Below, one piece after another: positions 26,523-35,432 of a stretch of 64,000 bases of DNA. The stretch is from NCBI RefSeq assembly GCF_048541585.1, contig NZ_CP183303.1:3100001-3164000 (forward strand). The letters run 5' to 3'. This DNA is from Legionella_C sp048541585 (GTDB taxonomy: Bacteria; Pseudomonadota; Gammaproteobacteria; Legionellales; Legionellaceae). A program made the translations under genes and the position numbers. The first letter of the stretch is position 1; the number at the start of each line of letters is the position of its first letter. Below the pieces are notes generated by a model. The model did not search any database, had not been told where the DNA came from, and worked only from the letters and a program-made list of their open reading frames with translations.

Positions 26523-27251
26523 ATGAGAATAAGTAAACTGCGTACCCAGTGGATAGCCCTACTTTCTGCATTTTATACTGCAAAAATTTGCGGCCATGCT
26601 GTTATTAGACGAATACGTGGCACCATTAATCGCCCTTGGGTGGACGCTACTATTAATAAGTGGTCAACAAAATTACTTAATTTAATTGGTGTCCAATATA
26701 CAGTTATCAATCCTTATAATGTAGCTCCCAAAGCAGGTCAAGCAACAATTATTATGTGTAACCATAGTAGCCTCTATGATATCCCTCTAAGTTTTAAAGC
26801 ATTTCCTAATCATTCTATTCGCATGCTAGCTAAAAAAGAGCTTTCTAAGGTTCCTATTATGGGTAAAGGCATGACGGCCGCAGAATTTCCTTTTATTGAT
26901 CGTAAAAATAGACATCAAGCAATTAGAGATTTAGCTTTTACACGCCAGTTAATGGAAAGTGGCATTGTAATGTGGATTGCCCCAGAAGGTACTCGCTCTA
27001 AAACTGGTAAGCTAGCATCTTTTAAAAAAGGCGCCTTTATTACAGCTATTGAAGCAAAAGCAACTATTATTCCTATTGGAATTCGTGGCGCTTACAATAT
27101 CTTACCGGCAAAAACAATGCGTTTTAATTTAAATCAAAAAGCTGAAATACATATTGGTAAGCCTATTGATGCAGCCAAATATACTTTAGAAAATAAAGAT
27201 GAATTAATAACTAAAGTACACCAAGCCATTAAAGAGCTAGTAGAGGGTTAA
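26523..27251 (+). CDS. plsC: 1-acyl-sn-glycerol-3-phosphate acyltransferase (PlsC family)
   Basis: Acylates lysophosphatidic acid to phosphatidic acid at the inner membrane. The 242 residues show the acyltransferase box NHSSLYDIP near residue 80 (HX4D), the acceptor-binding motif FPFIDRKNRHQA near 121, and APEGTRSKTGKL near 154. The first 70 residues are basic rather than a clear membrane segment. Its stop codon overlaps the stop of the convergent ggt gene in TTAA (27248-27251). Substrate specificity among PlsC paralogues cannot be told. Confidence 0.88.
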   Translation: MRISKLRTQWIALLSAFYTAKICGHAVIRRIRGTINRPWVDATINKWSTKLLNLIGVQYTVINPYNVAPKAGQATIIMCNHSSLYDIPLSFKAFPNHSIRMLAKKELSKVPIMGKGMTAAEFPFIDRKNRHQAIRDLAFTRQLMESGIVMWIAPEGTRSKTGKLASFKKGAFITAIEAKATIIPIGIRGAYNILPAKTMRFNLNQKAEIHIGKPIDAAKYTLENKDELITKVHQAIKELVEG

Positions 27252-28975
27252 TATTTAAGGCCATAACCACCATGGTTTGTACTAACCGCTACTGCTAAGC
27301 CTATTCCGCGAGGATCAGAAGAAGCCGTAAGGAGATTGATTTTCTTGTCCCAACTTATTGCTTGCATATCGCCATAATATTGCTTTAAAGCCATTAAACG
27401 ATAACCCATAGCTTTTAGCTGTGTTTGTACATCTGGTGAAAAAGTTTCAGGCTCAAATTGTAACCAATCAGGTAAATATTGATGATGAAAACGCATTCTA
27501 GAAACCATGCTAATAGCGCCTTGATAATCAAAAAATTGTAGCGTACTAAGTAAAAGCATTGTCGGAATACGACTACCACCAGGTGTTCCTAAAATCGCTG
27601 CACGCTCAGGCATTTCTAAGAAAGTTGGGGTCATGTTAGACATAGGTCGCTTTCCTGGCGCAATACTATTAATTTCGTGGCCTACTAGTCCATATTGATT
27701 TTTTACACCATCTTTTGCTGAAAAATCGTCCATTTCATCATTTAACAGAACGCCTGTACCAGGAGCAACAACACTTGAACCAAAAATATAATTTATAGTC
27801 AATGTGGCTGAGATCCGGTTTCCCTCTTTATCAATAATGCTGATATGAGTAGTATTGTTGTGGATATTAGGATTATCGAGTTTTGCCTGCAGTTGTGAAC
27901 TAGGTAAAGCTTTATCGTTAGGAATTAGAGCACGTAACTGTTTTGCATTGTCTAAAGACAATAACTTCTCTAAATCAAATTTTACAAAATCAGGATCAGC
28001 AATCGTTTGTCGACTCTGCCAATAAGCAAGCCTCATCGTTTCCACTAAATAATGGATTAATTGCGCTTTATTAAGTGATTGTAAGGATAAGCCTTCAAGT
28101 ATATTTAACATAGTTAACAATATAACACCGCCTGCCGAAGGCGGTGGAGCTGTAATAATGAGCATATTATGATAAGCACCTTGTAATGGCTCTCTTATCT
28201 TAATCTGATAATTTGCTAAATCATCTAAGGTCCATATACCACCAGCAGCACGTATACCTGCAACCAGCTTTTCAGCCACTACACCTCGGTAAAAGCCATC
28301 ATGGCCTTTCTTTGCTAATAATTTTAATGTTTTTGCCAGATCAGGCTGTTTTAAAATTTCACCAATTTTATAAGGTTGATTATTATGTAAAAATATAGCT
28401 GCTGTTGCAGGGTAGCGTAGCATAACCTGCATACGATCGCTCATTTGAGAAAAATGATTTAATTGAGCATCTACGGCAAAGCCTTGTTCTGCAAGTTTTA
28501 TAGCAGGTGCTAAGGATTGTTCAAAAGGCAGACGGCCATAATGTTGGGCGATATAAGCAAGGGCTGCAGGTTCACCTGGAATTGCGGCAGCTAGTCCTCC
28601 ATTAAGCGATAAGCCAGGTATAACTTGACCATTTTTATCTAAAAACATGTTCTTATGTGCTGCTAAAGGCGCTACTTCTCGGCTATCTAGCATAATATTT
28701 TTTTTAGCCTTAGCATCATAAAATAGCCAAAAGCCACCGCCGCCTAATCCCGAATGGTAAGGTTCAACTACAGCCAACGTGGCGCTTACAGCGATGGCAG
28801 CATCAAAAGCATTACCTCCGGCAGCAAGGATTTCAAGTCCAGCATTCGTAGCCATTGGATGCGCGCTTGCAACAGCATAACCAGGTGGCGTCTCAGCTAT
28901 TAAATCAGTTGCTAACGCTAAATGATTAATACTAATCCCTGTAGTAAAAGCTAACCAAAAGTAAATTTTATTCAT
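27248..28975 (-). CDS. ggt: Gamma-glutamyltransferase (periplasmic)
   Basis: N-terminal-nucleophile hydrolase that cleaves glutathione and other gamma-glutamyl compounds in the periplasm. A signal peptide of about 22 residues ends near LALA. The core includes ASAHPMATNAGLEILAAGGNAFDAA near residue 36 and PYHSGLGGGGFWLFYD near 72. The self-processing and nucleophile Thr is in NNTTHISIIDKEGN near 380. MTPTFLE and GTPGGSRIPTMLL near 473 form the conserved small-subunit site. Length 575 is typical of the proenzyme. The start overlaps the end of coaD by 8 bases, so the two form an operon. Confidence 0.95.
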   Translation of the reverse strand: MNKIYFWLAFTTGISINHLALATDLIAETPPGYAVASAHPMATNAGLEILAAGGNAFDAAIAVSATLAVVEPYHSGLGGGGFWLFYDAKAKKNIMLDSREVAPLAAHKNMFLDKNGQVIPGLSLNGGLAAAIPGEPAALAYIAQHYGRLPFEQSLAPAIKLAEQGFAVDAQLNHFSQMSDRMQVMLRYPATAAIFLHNNQPYKIGEILKQPDLAKTLKLLAKKGHDGFYRGVVAEKLVAGIRAAGGIWTLDDLANYQIKIREPLQGAYHNMLIITAPPPSAGGVILLTMLNILEGLSLQSLNKAQLIHYLVETMRLAYWQSRQTIADPDFVKFDLEKLLSLDNAKQLRALIPNDKALPSSQLQAKLDNPNIHNNTTHISIIDKEGNRISATLTINYIFGSSVVAPGTGVLLNDEMDDFSAKDGVKNQYGLVGHEINSIAPGKRPMSNMTPTFLEMPERAAILGTPGGSRIPTMLLLSTLQFFDYQGAISMVSRMRFHHQYLPDWLQFEPETFSPDVQTQLKAMGYRLMALKQYYGDMQAISWDKKINLLTASSDPRGIGLAVAVSTNHGGYGLKY

Positions 28976-29459
28976 GCTCTTTATTTAATTTTTCCCTTAA
29001 TGCCTCTATAACTCCAAGTGGTACAAATTGTGATACATCGCCTTTTAATCTAGCTATTTCTCTAACTAAGGTTGACGAAATAAACATTAAATCTTCTGAA
29101 GGCGTTAAAAATATGGTTTCAATATCGGCACATAACTTGCGATTCATGCCAGCGAGTTGGAATTCATATTCAAAGTCATTCACAGCTCTTAATCCACGTA
29201 AAATAATATTTCCTTGCTGTTGTTTAACAAAATCGATTAATAAAGTATCAAAGCCAACAACTTTTACTCCCGGTATTGGTTCTAATGCTTGTTTTGTTAA
29301 TTCAATGCGTGTTTCTACAGGAAAAAAAGGATTTTTAGTTTCATTACTTGCAACACCAACTATAATTTCAGGAAAGATTTGGGCAGCTCTTTTTATAATA
29401 TCAATATGGCCATTAGTAATAGGATCAAACGTTCCGGGATAAATAGCGCGCTGTTTCAT
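28968..29459 (-). CDS. coaD: Phosphopantetheine adenylyltransferase
   Basis: Fourth step of coenzyme A synthesis: ATP plus 4-phosphopantetheine to dephospho-CoA. The nucleotidyltransferase motif YPGTFDPITNGHIDII is at residues 7-22, and LRGLRAVNDFEYEFQLAGMNR near 88 and ISSTLVREIARLKGDVS near 128 are intact. Length 163 is typical. It is the first gene of coaD-ggt. The 416-base gap upstream is shared with divergent lolB. Confidence 0.96.
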   Translation of the reverse strand: MKQRAIYPGTFDPITNGHIDIIKRAAQIFPEIIVGVASNETKNPFFPVETRIELTKQALEPIPGVKVVGFDTLLIDFVKQQQGNIILRGLRAVNDFEYEFQLAGMNRKLCADIETIFLTPSEDLMFISSTLVREIARLKGDVSQFVPLGVIEALREKLNKEHE

Positions 29460-29875
29460 GAAATAAACATTTATTATAAATAAAATTAGTCTAACGTATT
29501 GTTTTGTAAAAAACTATTATCCTTGAATTTAAAATAGTTAATACCTACAAACTGTTTTTTAAGAAAGCTAATAAATAGCATTTTATTCATTCTGAAGTAA
29601 GCTTAACATTTATAAAGTTAATTTATTATGATGCAGATTTTTAAAAGCTGAGAATATGATTAATTAAACAATAATTAAGTAAAATAAATTAAAGTTTTGC
29701 AGTAAAGTAGCTAACTTGTATAGAGCCTTAATTCAGTAAAATTTAGACTACTTCTTTTTCTGAAGTGCAAAATAAAAAAAAATTATTCTATTAATAAGCT
29801 AATATTAAAATAGTCCTTCTTAACGATATTAGCCCACTTTCAATAATGAATGGATCTAAAAATAAAGGAATAACT
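29460..29875. other. Divergent coaD/lolB intergenic region
   Basis: A 416-base, very AT-rich gap without gene, hairpin or repeat that I can recognise. It must hold the promoters of coaD (minus) and lolB (plus). The only clear element is the lolB ribosome-binding site AAAGGAAT just before 29876. Confidence 0.5.
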
Positions 29876-30667
29876 ATGAAAGTACTTAAATATCTTAGTC
29901 TTTTTACCCTATCACTATTAACAGCTTGCGTTTCTAATAGTCCACCTATGGACTTAGGACCATTACCACCACAATATAACTCTCCTATTGAGGAGGGCAA
30001 ACAACCTGTTAGAAACTATAAACGATCTACTAAAAACGAAGTAAATATTCCAACTAAAGATACTAAGTTGGCGCAAAATAAAATTAATATGGATGATAAA
30101 AATTTAGTCACCGGAAACGGAAAACTAATTGAAACTAACCCTAAAGCCGGTAAGACCCAACTAACGGGTAAACAAATTATTACCGGAGCAAAAACAGCAC
30201 CCTCTTCATGGAATTTATCTGGCGCTTTAGCTGTACGTAGTCAGAATAAAGCGTCTACTGCTTCAATTAACTGGTATCAACGCGGTGCAGGTAGCTATCA
30301 AATTCGTCTTTTTGGACCACTAGGTAGCGGTACTATTATGATTGCTAAACGTGGTGGCGTAATAACGCTACAAGATGGCGCAAAAGTAGCTCGCTCCTCT
30401 AATGCTGAACAGTTACTGTTACAACAAACAGGTATCCGCTTACCTGTAAGTAGCCTATATTACTGGGTACGTGGCTTACCAGCACCTGGCGGAGTGCAAT
30501 CAGCACAACGTGATTCAGGAAACCGTTTACTATTATTACGTCAAGGTGGCTATACTATTCAATATTTGGGATATCGTAGTGTAGGTAAAACAGTATTACC
30601 TACACATATACGGCTACAAGGTAATGGTGTTTTTATAAAGCTAGTTATCAACCACTGGAGTGTGTAG
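29876..30667 (+). CDS. lolB: Outer-membrane lipoprotein LolB
   Basis: Receives lipoproteins from LolA and inserts them in the outer membrane. The start at 29876 has AAGGA seven bases upstream; the frame is open 10 codons further but without such a site. A lipoprotein signal ends in LLTAC-VSN (lipid-modified Cys19). The C-terminal 150 residues carry the LolB fold: WNLSGALAVRSQNKASTASINW, YQIRLFGPLGSGTIMI, ARSSNAEQLL and YYWVRGLPAPGG. Between them lies a low-complexity, Lys- and Asn-rich insert of about 80 residues, which makes the protein 263 residues against about 200 usually. Confidence 0.92.
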   Translation: MKVLKYLSLFTLSLLTACVSNSPPMDLGPLPPQYNSPIEEGKQPVRNYKRSTKNEVNIPTKDTKLAQNKINMDDKNLVTGNGKLIETNPKAGKTQLTGKQIITGAKTAPSSWNLSGALAVRSQNKASTASINWYQRGAGSYQIRLFGPLGSGTIMIAKRGGVITLQDGAKVARSSNAEQLLLQQTGIRLPVSSLYYWVRGLPAPGGVQSAQRDSGNRLLLLRQGGYTIQYLGYRSVGKTVLPTHIRLQGNGVFIKLVINHWSV

Positions 30668-30687
30668 TTTAAAAACACAAATGCTTT

Positions 30688-30722
30688 AGCTAGAGCCCAT
30701 AGAGTTGATTATGGCTCTAGCT
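30688..30722 (+). terminator. Probable lolB terminator
   Basis: Arms AGCTAGAGC and GCTCTAGCT (nine pairs) extended by CATA/TATG after one bulged base, 20 bases past the lolB stop. Following bases are AT-rich but lack a long U run. Confidence 0.5.
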
Positions 30723-30867
30723 ATAAATCACTACTTCTTTCCTGCACTTTCGTCTTAAATGCTCCCTAAATAATACTATATCGTGAATTATAAATGATCA
30801 TATAATAAGAAAACCTTACAAATAATGGCTGCAATATGGACTACTTAAATATTTTCAGAGCTTAACG

Positions 30868-30896
30868 TTGACAATAACTTATTTTCTCTGCAAAAT
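30868..30896 (+). promoter_or_regulatory. Probable promoter of tRNA-Gln
   Basis: -35 TTGACA (30868-30873, consensus) and -10 CAAAAT (30891-30896, 4 of 6) with a 17-base spacer. Start would be near 30903, about 55 bases before the tRNA. Confidence 0.5.
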
Positions 30897-30957
30897 ACCC
30901 ACCGTATTGCAGCGTTTGATGTAATATATTCAAGGAAGAGAAGGAATCTACAGCTTT

Positions 30958-31032
30958 TGGGGTGTAGCCAAGCGGTAAGGCACAGGGTTTTGATCCCTGC
31001 ATACCTAGGTTCGAATCCTAGCACCCCAGCCA
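30958..31032 (+). tRNA. tRNA-Gln (anticodon TTG)
   Basis: The acceptor stem TGGGGTG pairs with CACCCCA; the discriminator is G and CCA is encoded. The anticodon stem is CAGGG/CCCTG with loop TTTTGAT, giving anticodon TTG (reads CAA, glutamine). The T arm contains GGTTCGAATCC. It lies between lolB and prs, a known gammaproteobacterial arrangement, but without the ispE gene often found there. Confidence 0.97.
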
Positions 31033-31316
31033 TTCTTATTGAAGGCCTAAATAATGTCTAAGTTTAGGTTTAAGCTTAATATGGATGCTATTTTATAGTT
31101 TCTATTAATCTCATTTTAATACTAATGAATGAGATAGCTTTATTTCAACTAAGAATAAATACAATTGAAGGCGCAACATGTCGGTTCAAGTAAACAGACG
31201 GCAGAAGATATCTGGAAAGGATGCGTTACTCAATCGCTCAAATAATAATTATATCTTTTTGGCTGTCTTCTGCTATGTGTTTAAGTGACTGATTAACTGA
31301 ATCGAAGGCTTCACAC

Positions 31317-32264
31317 ATGTCTACAATGATGATCTTTACTGGCAATGCTAATCCGGATCTTGCTTTTAAAATAGCAAACCATTTACAAATTCCTCTTGGC
31401 CAAGCCTCGGTTGGAAAATTTAGTGATGGCGAAACTATGGTTGAAATATTAGAAAATGTACGTGGCAAAGATGTATTTGTCGTACAATCAACCTGTGCCC
31501 CCGCTAATGACAACTTAATGGAATTATTAACTATGTCTGATGCGTTAAGACGCTCGTCAGCTGGGCGGATAACAGCTGTTATTCCTTATTTTGGCTATGC
31601 TAGACAAGATAGGCGAGTACGTTCAGCTCGTGTCCCCATCACCGCAAAAGTTGTGGCTGATATGATGGCTTCTGTTGGCATTTGTAGAGTTTTGACCGTA
31701 GATTTACATGCCGATCAAATTCAAGGCTTTTTTTATATGCCTGTCGATAATGTTTATTCTACTCCCATTTTACTTGAAGATATTAAGAAACAAAATTTAT
31801 CTCAGTTAATGGTTGTATCGCCTGACGTGGGTGGTGTTGTACGAGCTCGTGCGATGGCTAAACGTTTAAACGATGTTGAGCTTTCTATCATCGACAAACG
31901 ACGTACAGGCCCTAACAAATCTGAAGTTATGCATATTATTGGTGAGCCAGCCGGTAGGAACTGTATTATTATTGATGATATCGTTGATACTGCAGGTACT
32001 TTATGCTCTGCAGCGCATCAGCTTAAACGTAATGGTGCAATCAGTGTTCGTGCTTACATTACTCATCCTGTTCTTTCAGGACCTGCTTTAAATAATATTA
32101 TTCACTCTGAATTAGATGAAGTTGTTGTTACCGATACAATTCCTTTATCAGAGCAAGCCAAACAATGTCGAAAAATTCGTGTAGTTAGTTTAGCCGAGAT
32201 GCTTGCACAAGCTATTAAACGTGTAAATGTTGAAGAATCTGTTAGCTCAATGTTTGCTGAGTAA
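31317..32264 (+). CDS. prs: Ribose-phosphate pyrophosphokinase
   Basis: Makes 5-phosphoribosyl-1-pyrophosphate from ribose 5-phosphate and ATP for nucleotide, His and Trp synthesis. Seen: FTGNANPDLAFKIANHL near residue 7, KFSDGETMVEI near 32, the ATP loop PYFGYARQDRRVRSARVPITAK near 96, and VDLHADQIQGFF near 130. The PRPP-binding loop IIIDDIVDTAGTLC is near 218. Length 315 is typical. A 284-base leader separates it from the tRNA gene; it contains a distant pair GCAGAAGA / TCTTCTGC, of uncertain meaning. Confidence 0.97.
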   Translation: MSTMMIFTGNANPDLAFKIANHLQIPLGQASVGKFSDGETMVEILENVRGKDVFVVQSTCAPANDNLMELLTMSDALRRSSAGRITAVIPYFGYARQDRRVRSARVPITAKVVADMMASVGICRVLTVDLHADQIQGFFYMPVDNVYSTPILLEDIKKQNLSQLMVVSPDVGGVVRARAMAKRLNDVELSIIDKRRTGPNKSEVMHIIGEPAGRNCIIIDDIVDTAGTLCSAAHQLKRNGAISVRAYITHPVLSGPALNNIIHSELDEVVVTDTIPLSEQAKQCRKIRVVSLAEMLAQAIKRVNVEESVSSMFAE

Positions 32265-32290
32265 TTCATGTAAGTTAATATGGTTTAAAA

Positions 32291-32326
32291 GTTTAATTAC
32301 CAGTTTTAATAACTGGTAAATTAAAC
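32291..32326 (+). terminator. Hairpin after prs
   Basis: GTTTAATTACCAGTT and AACTGGTAAATTAAAC form a stem of about 15 pairs with one bulge and a 5-base loop, starting 26 bases past the prs stop. There is no U run, so termination is likely but not certain. Confidence 0.5.
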
Positions 32327-32436
32327 TAGAGCCTTGATAATTGTTTGCAATAGACAAATTTAAGTTAAATTCCAACCGTAAAATCAATTGGCAGCAAACT
32401 CTAATTACCTATTATAAAATTCTCTAATAGTAAGAA

Positions 32437-32585
32437 ATTGCTCCTCGCCGAAAGGTTTTATTTGATTCTCTTTGAAAGAAAATTAGGCTTCAAAATACTC
32501 GTGTAGCAAGCTACACTGCTCTTTTTTAGTATAATTCTCACCCTAACAGCACTCAAATTCAAACCTCTCACCGAGGCTCAAGATA
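32437..32585 (-). repeat. Dispersed palindromic repeat, copy R4 (full length)
   Basis: Read on the minus strand it runs from CCTCGGTGAGAGGTTTGAATTTGAGTGC through AAAAAAGAGCA and a perfect central hairpin GTGTAGC / GCTACAC to ACCTTTCGGCGAGGAG. It follows copy R1 along its whole length. The central arms differ from those in R1 and R3 yet stay complementary. Confidence 0.7.
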
Positions 32586-32904
32586 CCTCCTGATTTATTA
32601 CTTCTTCATGATCTATAATCAAGCTTAAACTGCTTAGACACATCTTTTCTATGTCGCTAGTCTGAGTTAACAACCAGTCATCTTTATCAAAATAAATTGT
32701 AAAGCAGCCTAGATATTACATAGAAAAAAATTTGCCCCAATCCACTATTAATGCTACTTACATTACAAAATAACGTTTGTTTATATCGAAACAGGCAAAG
32801 TACCCTGAAAACTTTTATTCTTTACCAGTGAAGTTATAAATTAGAGTGGGGCGAGGAGCGAAGTTGCTTAACAACCCCTCCTGCAATGCGGACTAAAGAA
32901 AAGA

Positions 32905-33189
32905 TTAATCACGAGTACCAACATATTTATCATCAAAATAGCGTCGTAATTTTGTTCTTAAAGTACCGCGACTTATGCCAAGCATGACAGCAGCACGAGA
33001 CTGATTATATTTACAATGTTCCATAACAGCACGAAATAATGGGGTCTCAATCTCTTCTAAAACAAACTGATAAAGATCAACAGGATCAGTCCCCTTCAGC
33101 TCGGCGAAATACTTCTGCACAGACTGAGTTACACTAGCTGCTAATGATGATGCAGTATTATCTCCGACTTCATTACTGATTGTTGTCAT
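32905..33189 (-). CDS. fis: DNA-binding protein Fis
   Basis: Nucleoid-associated regulator. The 94 residues end in the conserved Fis/NtrC-type helix-turn-helix: LFRAVMEHCKYNQSRAAVMLGISRGTLRTKLRRY, with NQSRAA and GISRGTLR. The start at 33189 has AAGGAGGAG nine bases upstream, much better than the longer frame to a TTG at 33246. Unlike E. coli, it is not behind dusB; it stands alone with 260 bases of upstream sequence that includes an imperfect direct repeat. Legionella carry several fis paralogues that control virulence genes; which one this is cannot be told. Confidence 0.93.
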   Translation of the reverse strand: MTTISNEVGDNTASSLAASVTQSVQKYFAELKGTDPVDLYQFVLEEIETPLFRAVMEHCKYNQSRAAVMLGISRGTLRTKLRRYFDDKYVGTRD

Positions 33190-33449
33190 TCTTATTAACT
33201 CCTCCTTAAAATGCAGCATCTTATCGAATTGGGCAAATCCTGACAAGTAAAAGACTTATATTTGTTTAAAATCAATTAACTTAAACTTATAACATCTTCT
33301 AAGCTTTAGACTGCTTTGCAAATTTACTTGACTTAAGCCACGAATATCTTGCACAGTTCGTTGTCTCATTCATTTGCATCTTCTAAAGCTTAGGTTGCAA
33401 GACTAAACTAATCAGATTACCCCATTACAATAAAGCTGTTATTATTAAT

Positions 33450-35018
33450 TTAAAATTTAAGCATTGCAGAATTAAATGGTTTACCATTTACCTGTAGCTG
33501 TCCCTGCTTTAAAGCTACTTCTATAACATAATAATTTCCATCTACAGTCAACACACCAGACTGAACTAATGAAGTTAACTGTTGATTAGTCATATTAACT
33601 GCTTGTTGTGATATATCAGCTGGTAGTCCTGCCTGTACAGTGGCAGCTAGTTGCTGGGTTGTTTGGTTACTAGTTGACTGTTGAGTTTGCTCATTAGCGC
33701 TTGTAGCGTTATTAGGTTGTATTGTAGTTGTTGAGTTCATATTATTAGTAGTTGTTGTAGTCGAGTTTACATTCTGCTGCTGCATTGCAGTTGTATGTTG
33801 AGCTACTAACTTTTGTCTATTTGCTTCAACTAAACCACGTCTAATAATTTCTGCTGGAACTCTTAAACGACCTTTACCTTGTACCGTTTGCATTAATTCT
33901 AGTGGATTATTATGCTCTCCTTGAGGTAAAGAAACCTGTAAATTTCCTTCTATTGTACCTTCAGGCATAACAAAATTTAACTTAGAAATTTCAAACTCTG
34001 CACCTTTGCTTAATAACTTTGGAATTTCAGGTAATATTGCAAACATTGCTTGTTGTTTTTCTAAATCAGTAGCACTTTGCTGAATATGCTGTGCTTGCTG
34101 CTTTATGCGCCCAAGCGCGTCGGCATCAAGATTACGAATAGCCACTTCTAAGTTGCCTGGACCAAATTGCTTCCCATTGGCAATAATTTTATTAATTGAA
34201 GATTTAAAATTTGAACTGAGCAACCCATTTTTGATATCACTATTACTATCCATATCAAAATCGCTTAGTTCAAATATGCGTTGTCCTTTATTATCTACTA
34301 CAAAAGAAGGCAACTTGACATTAAAAGTTCCTACATAAAGACCAGCTTCAGTATTATGTAAATTGTACTCACTAGATACCTTGCTTAAAACAGCTATATT
34401 ATCAGCTTTCTTAAATTGTATGCCTTTAATAGTGAAATCACCATTTATTTTATCTGCTTTTGAGGTAACATTAACCTTACCCTTCATCCCCATCCAATCA
34501 AACTCACTTTGGTCTTGTTGAGCAATTAATTTAAAATTAGGAATAGCCATTTCAATTTGACTATTATTTAAGTAAGTTACAAATAGACTTAAATTTAATT
34601 TAGGCTGAGTAGAACCATTCGTAAAGTAGCTATTAAACTGCTGTTGGTATTGATCTGGTAATGGTATATCCGTACTACCATAACCCATACCAAATCTCAC
34701 TGTCTTATTAGCAAAAATTATAGGCCCGTGATAAATTTTTAAAGGCATTTTTACAGTAAGGGTTTGCGCCGGAATTGTTTGCATCTGGCCATTAGCATCT
34801 TTCATTTGCCGCTCAGGGATATTAATTTGCCAATGGAGCAAAGCAGCAGAAGTAAACCAGCCACGGTGATATTTCTCCACCTGAGCGTTTATTCCATTAG
34901 TTCTATTAACGGTTGCAAGATTACTCTTTATCGTTCTTTCCGTGATAGCGCCCATAGCATAATAGCCGCCAAGGACTAGTATCGCTAGAACAACCACTAA
35001 TACCACCAGTTTTCTCAT
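33450..35018 (-). CDS. DUF945 (YdgA-like) family protein
   Basis: 522 residues with an N-terminal signal anchor (KLVVLVVVLAILVLGGYYAMGA) and a large extracytoplasmic domain of the YdgA/DUF945 type. Family features: KYHRGWFTSAALLHWQ near residue 49, KIYHGPIIF near 92, GNLQVSLP near 361, and a C-terminal segment LTVDGNYYVIEVALKQGQLQVNGKPF. A low-complexity Gln-, Asn- and Thr-rich linker lies at about 405-455. Function of the family is unknown. It sits downstream of the Pls-like gene on the same strand but 414 bases away. Confidence 0.85.
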   Translation of the reverse strand: MRKLVVLVVVLAILVLGGYYAMGAITERTIKSNLATVNRTNGINAQVEKYHRGWFTSAALLHWQINIPERQMKDANGQMQTIPAQTLTVKMPLKIYHGPIIFANKTVRFGMGYGSTDIPLPDQYQQQFNSYFTNGSTQPKLNLSLFVTYLNNSQIEMAIPNFKLIAQQDQSEFDWMGMKGKVNVTSKADKINGDFTIKGIQFKKADNIAVLSKVSSEYNLHNTEAGLYVGTFNVKLPSFVVDNKGQRIFELSDFDMDSNSDIKNGLLSSNFKSSINKIIANGKQFGPGNLEVAIRNLDADALGRIKQQAQHIQQSATDLEKQQAMFAILPEIPKLLSKGAEFEISKLNFVMPEGTIEGNLQVSLPQGEHNNPLELMQTVQGKGRLRVPAEIIRRGLVEANRQKLVAQHTTAMQQQNVNSTTTTTNNMNSTTTIQPNNATSANEQTQQSTSNQTTQQLAATVQAGLPADISQQAVNMTNQQLTSLVQSGVLTVDGNYYVIEVALKQGQLQVNGKPFNSAMLKF

Positions 35019-35432
35019 TCTTATCTCCGGGTTGAATTCTTACTTTAGCAGTTTACCTAGACGAGTGTAGCAAGAAAACTCATGCCAGTTAAAGTAGGTA
35101 TTTATAACTAATAAAATTTTTTATAATTTTCTAACTTAATTTAATTAAAGAAAGAACATTTTTACGTTAAAAGCTTATTACAATTTAGACAAGCTATTAA
35201 ATTGAGTTAAAAATTAAAATGGGATTATAGGATAATGATTGTAGTTAAAATAAACTACTCAATAATAGCTTTAATTAGCTAACTAAGTAAAGGTACAACT
35301 TAAACATACTGCAAGCAATAGTTAAACACAAAAAACTATTTAACTTTTATTTATTAATAGCAAATTAATAGTCAGCAATAATTTCATACAGCGCTAAGAT
35401 CACTTAAAAAAATTCTTAGCTTAAAAGCTATT
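35019..35432. other. Intergenic region between Pls-like gene and DUF945 gene
   Basis: 414 AT-rich bases without gene, clear hairpin or repeat. It holds the DUF945 promoter and, if present, a terminator for the Pls-like gene, but I see neither with confidence. Confidence 0.5.

Larger units (their letters stand above)
32265..32904. other. prs/fis convergent intergenic region
   Basis: A 640-base gap without a convincing gene. It starts with a hairpin just past prs (32291-32326) and then carries palindromic repeat copy R4 (32437-32585). Near the fis end, a weak GC-rich hairpin (about 32848-32884) may terminate fis. The remainder, 32586-32847, shows nothing I can name. Confidence 0.55.

Noticed and set aside
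31200..31275. Structured leader or riboswitch upstream of prs
   Set aside because: GCAGAAGA and TCTTCTGC can pair but across a loop of over 50 bases and no known riboswitch motif is visible; not enough to claim.
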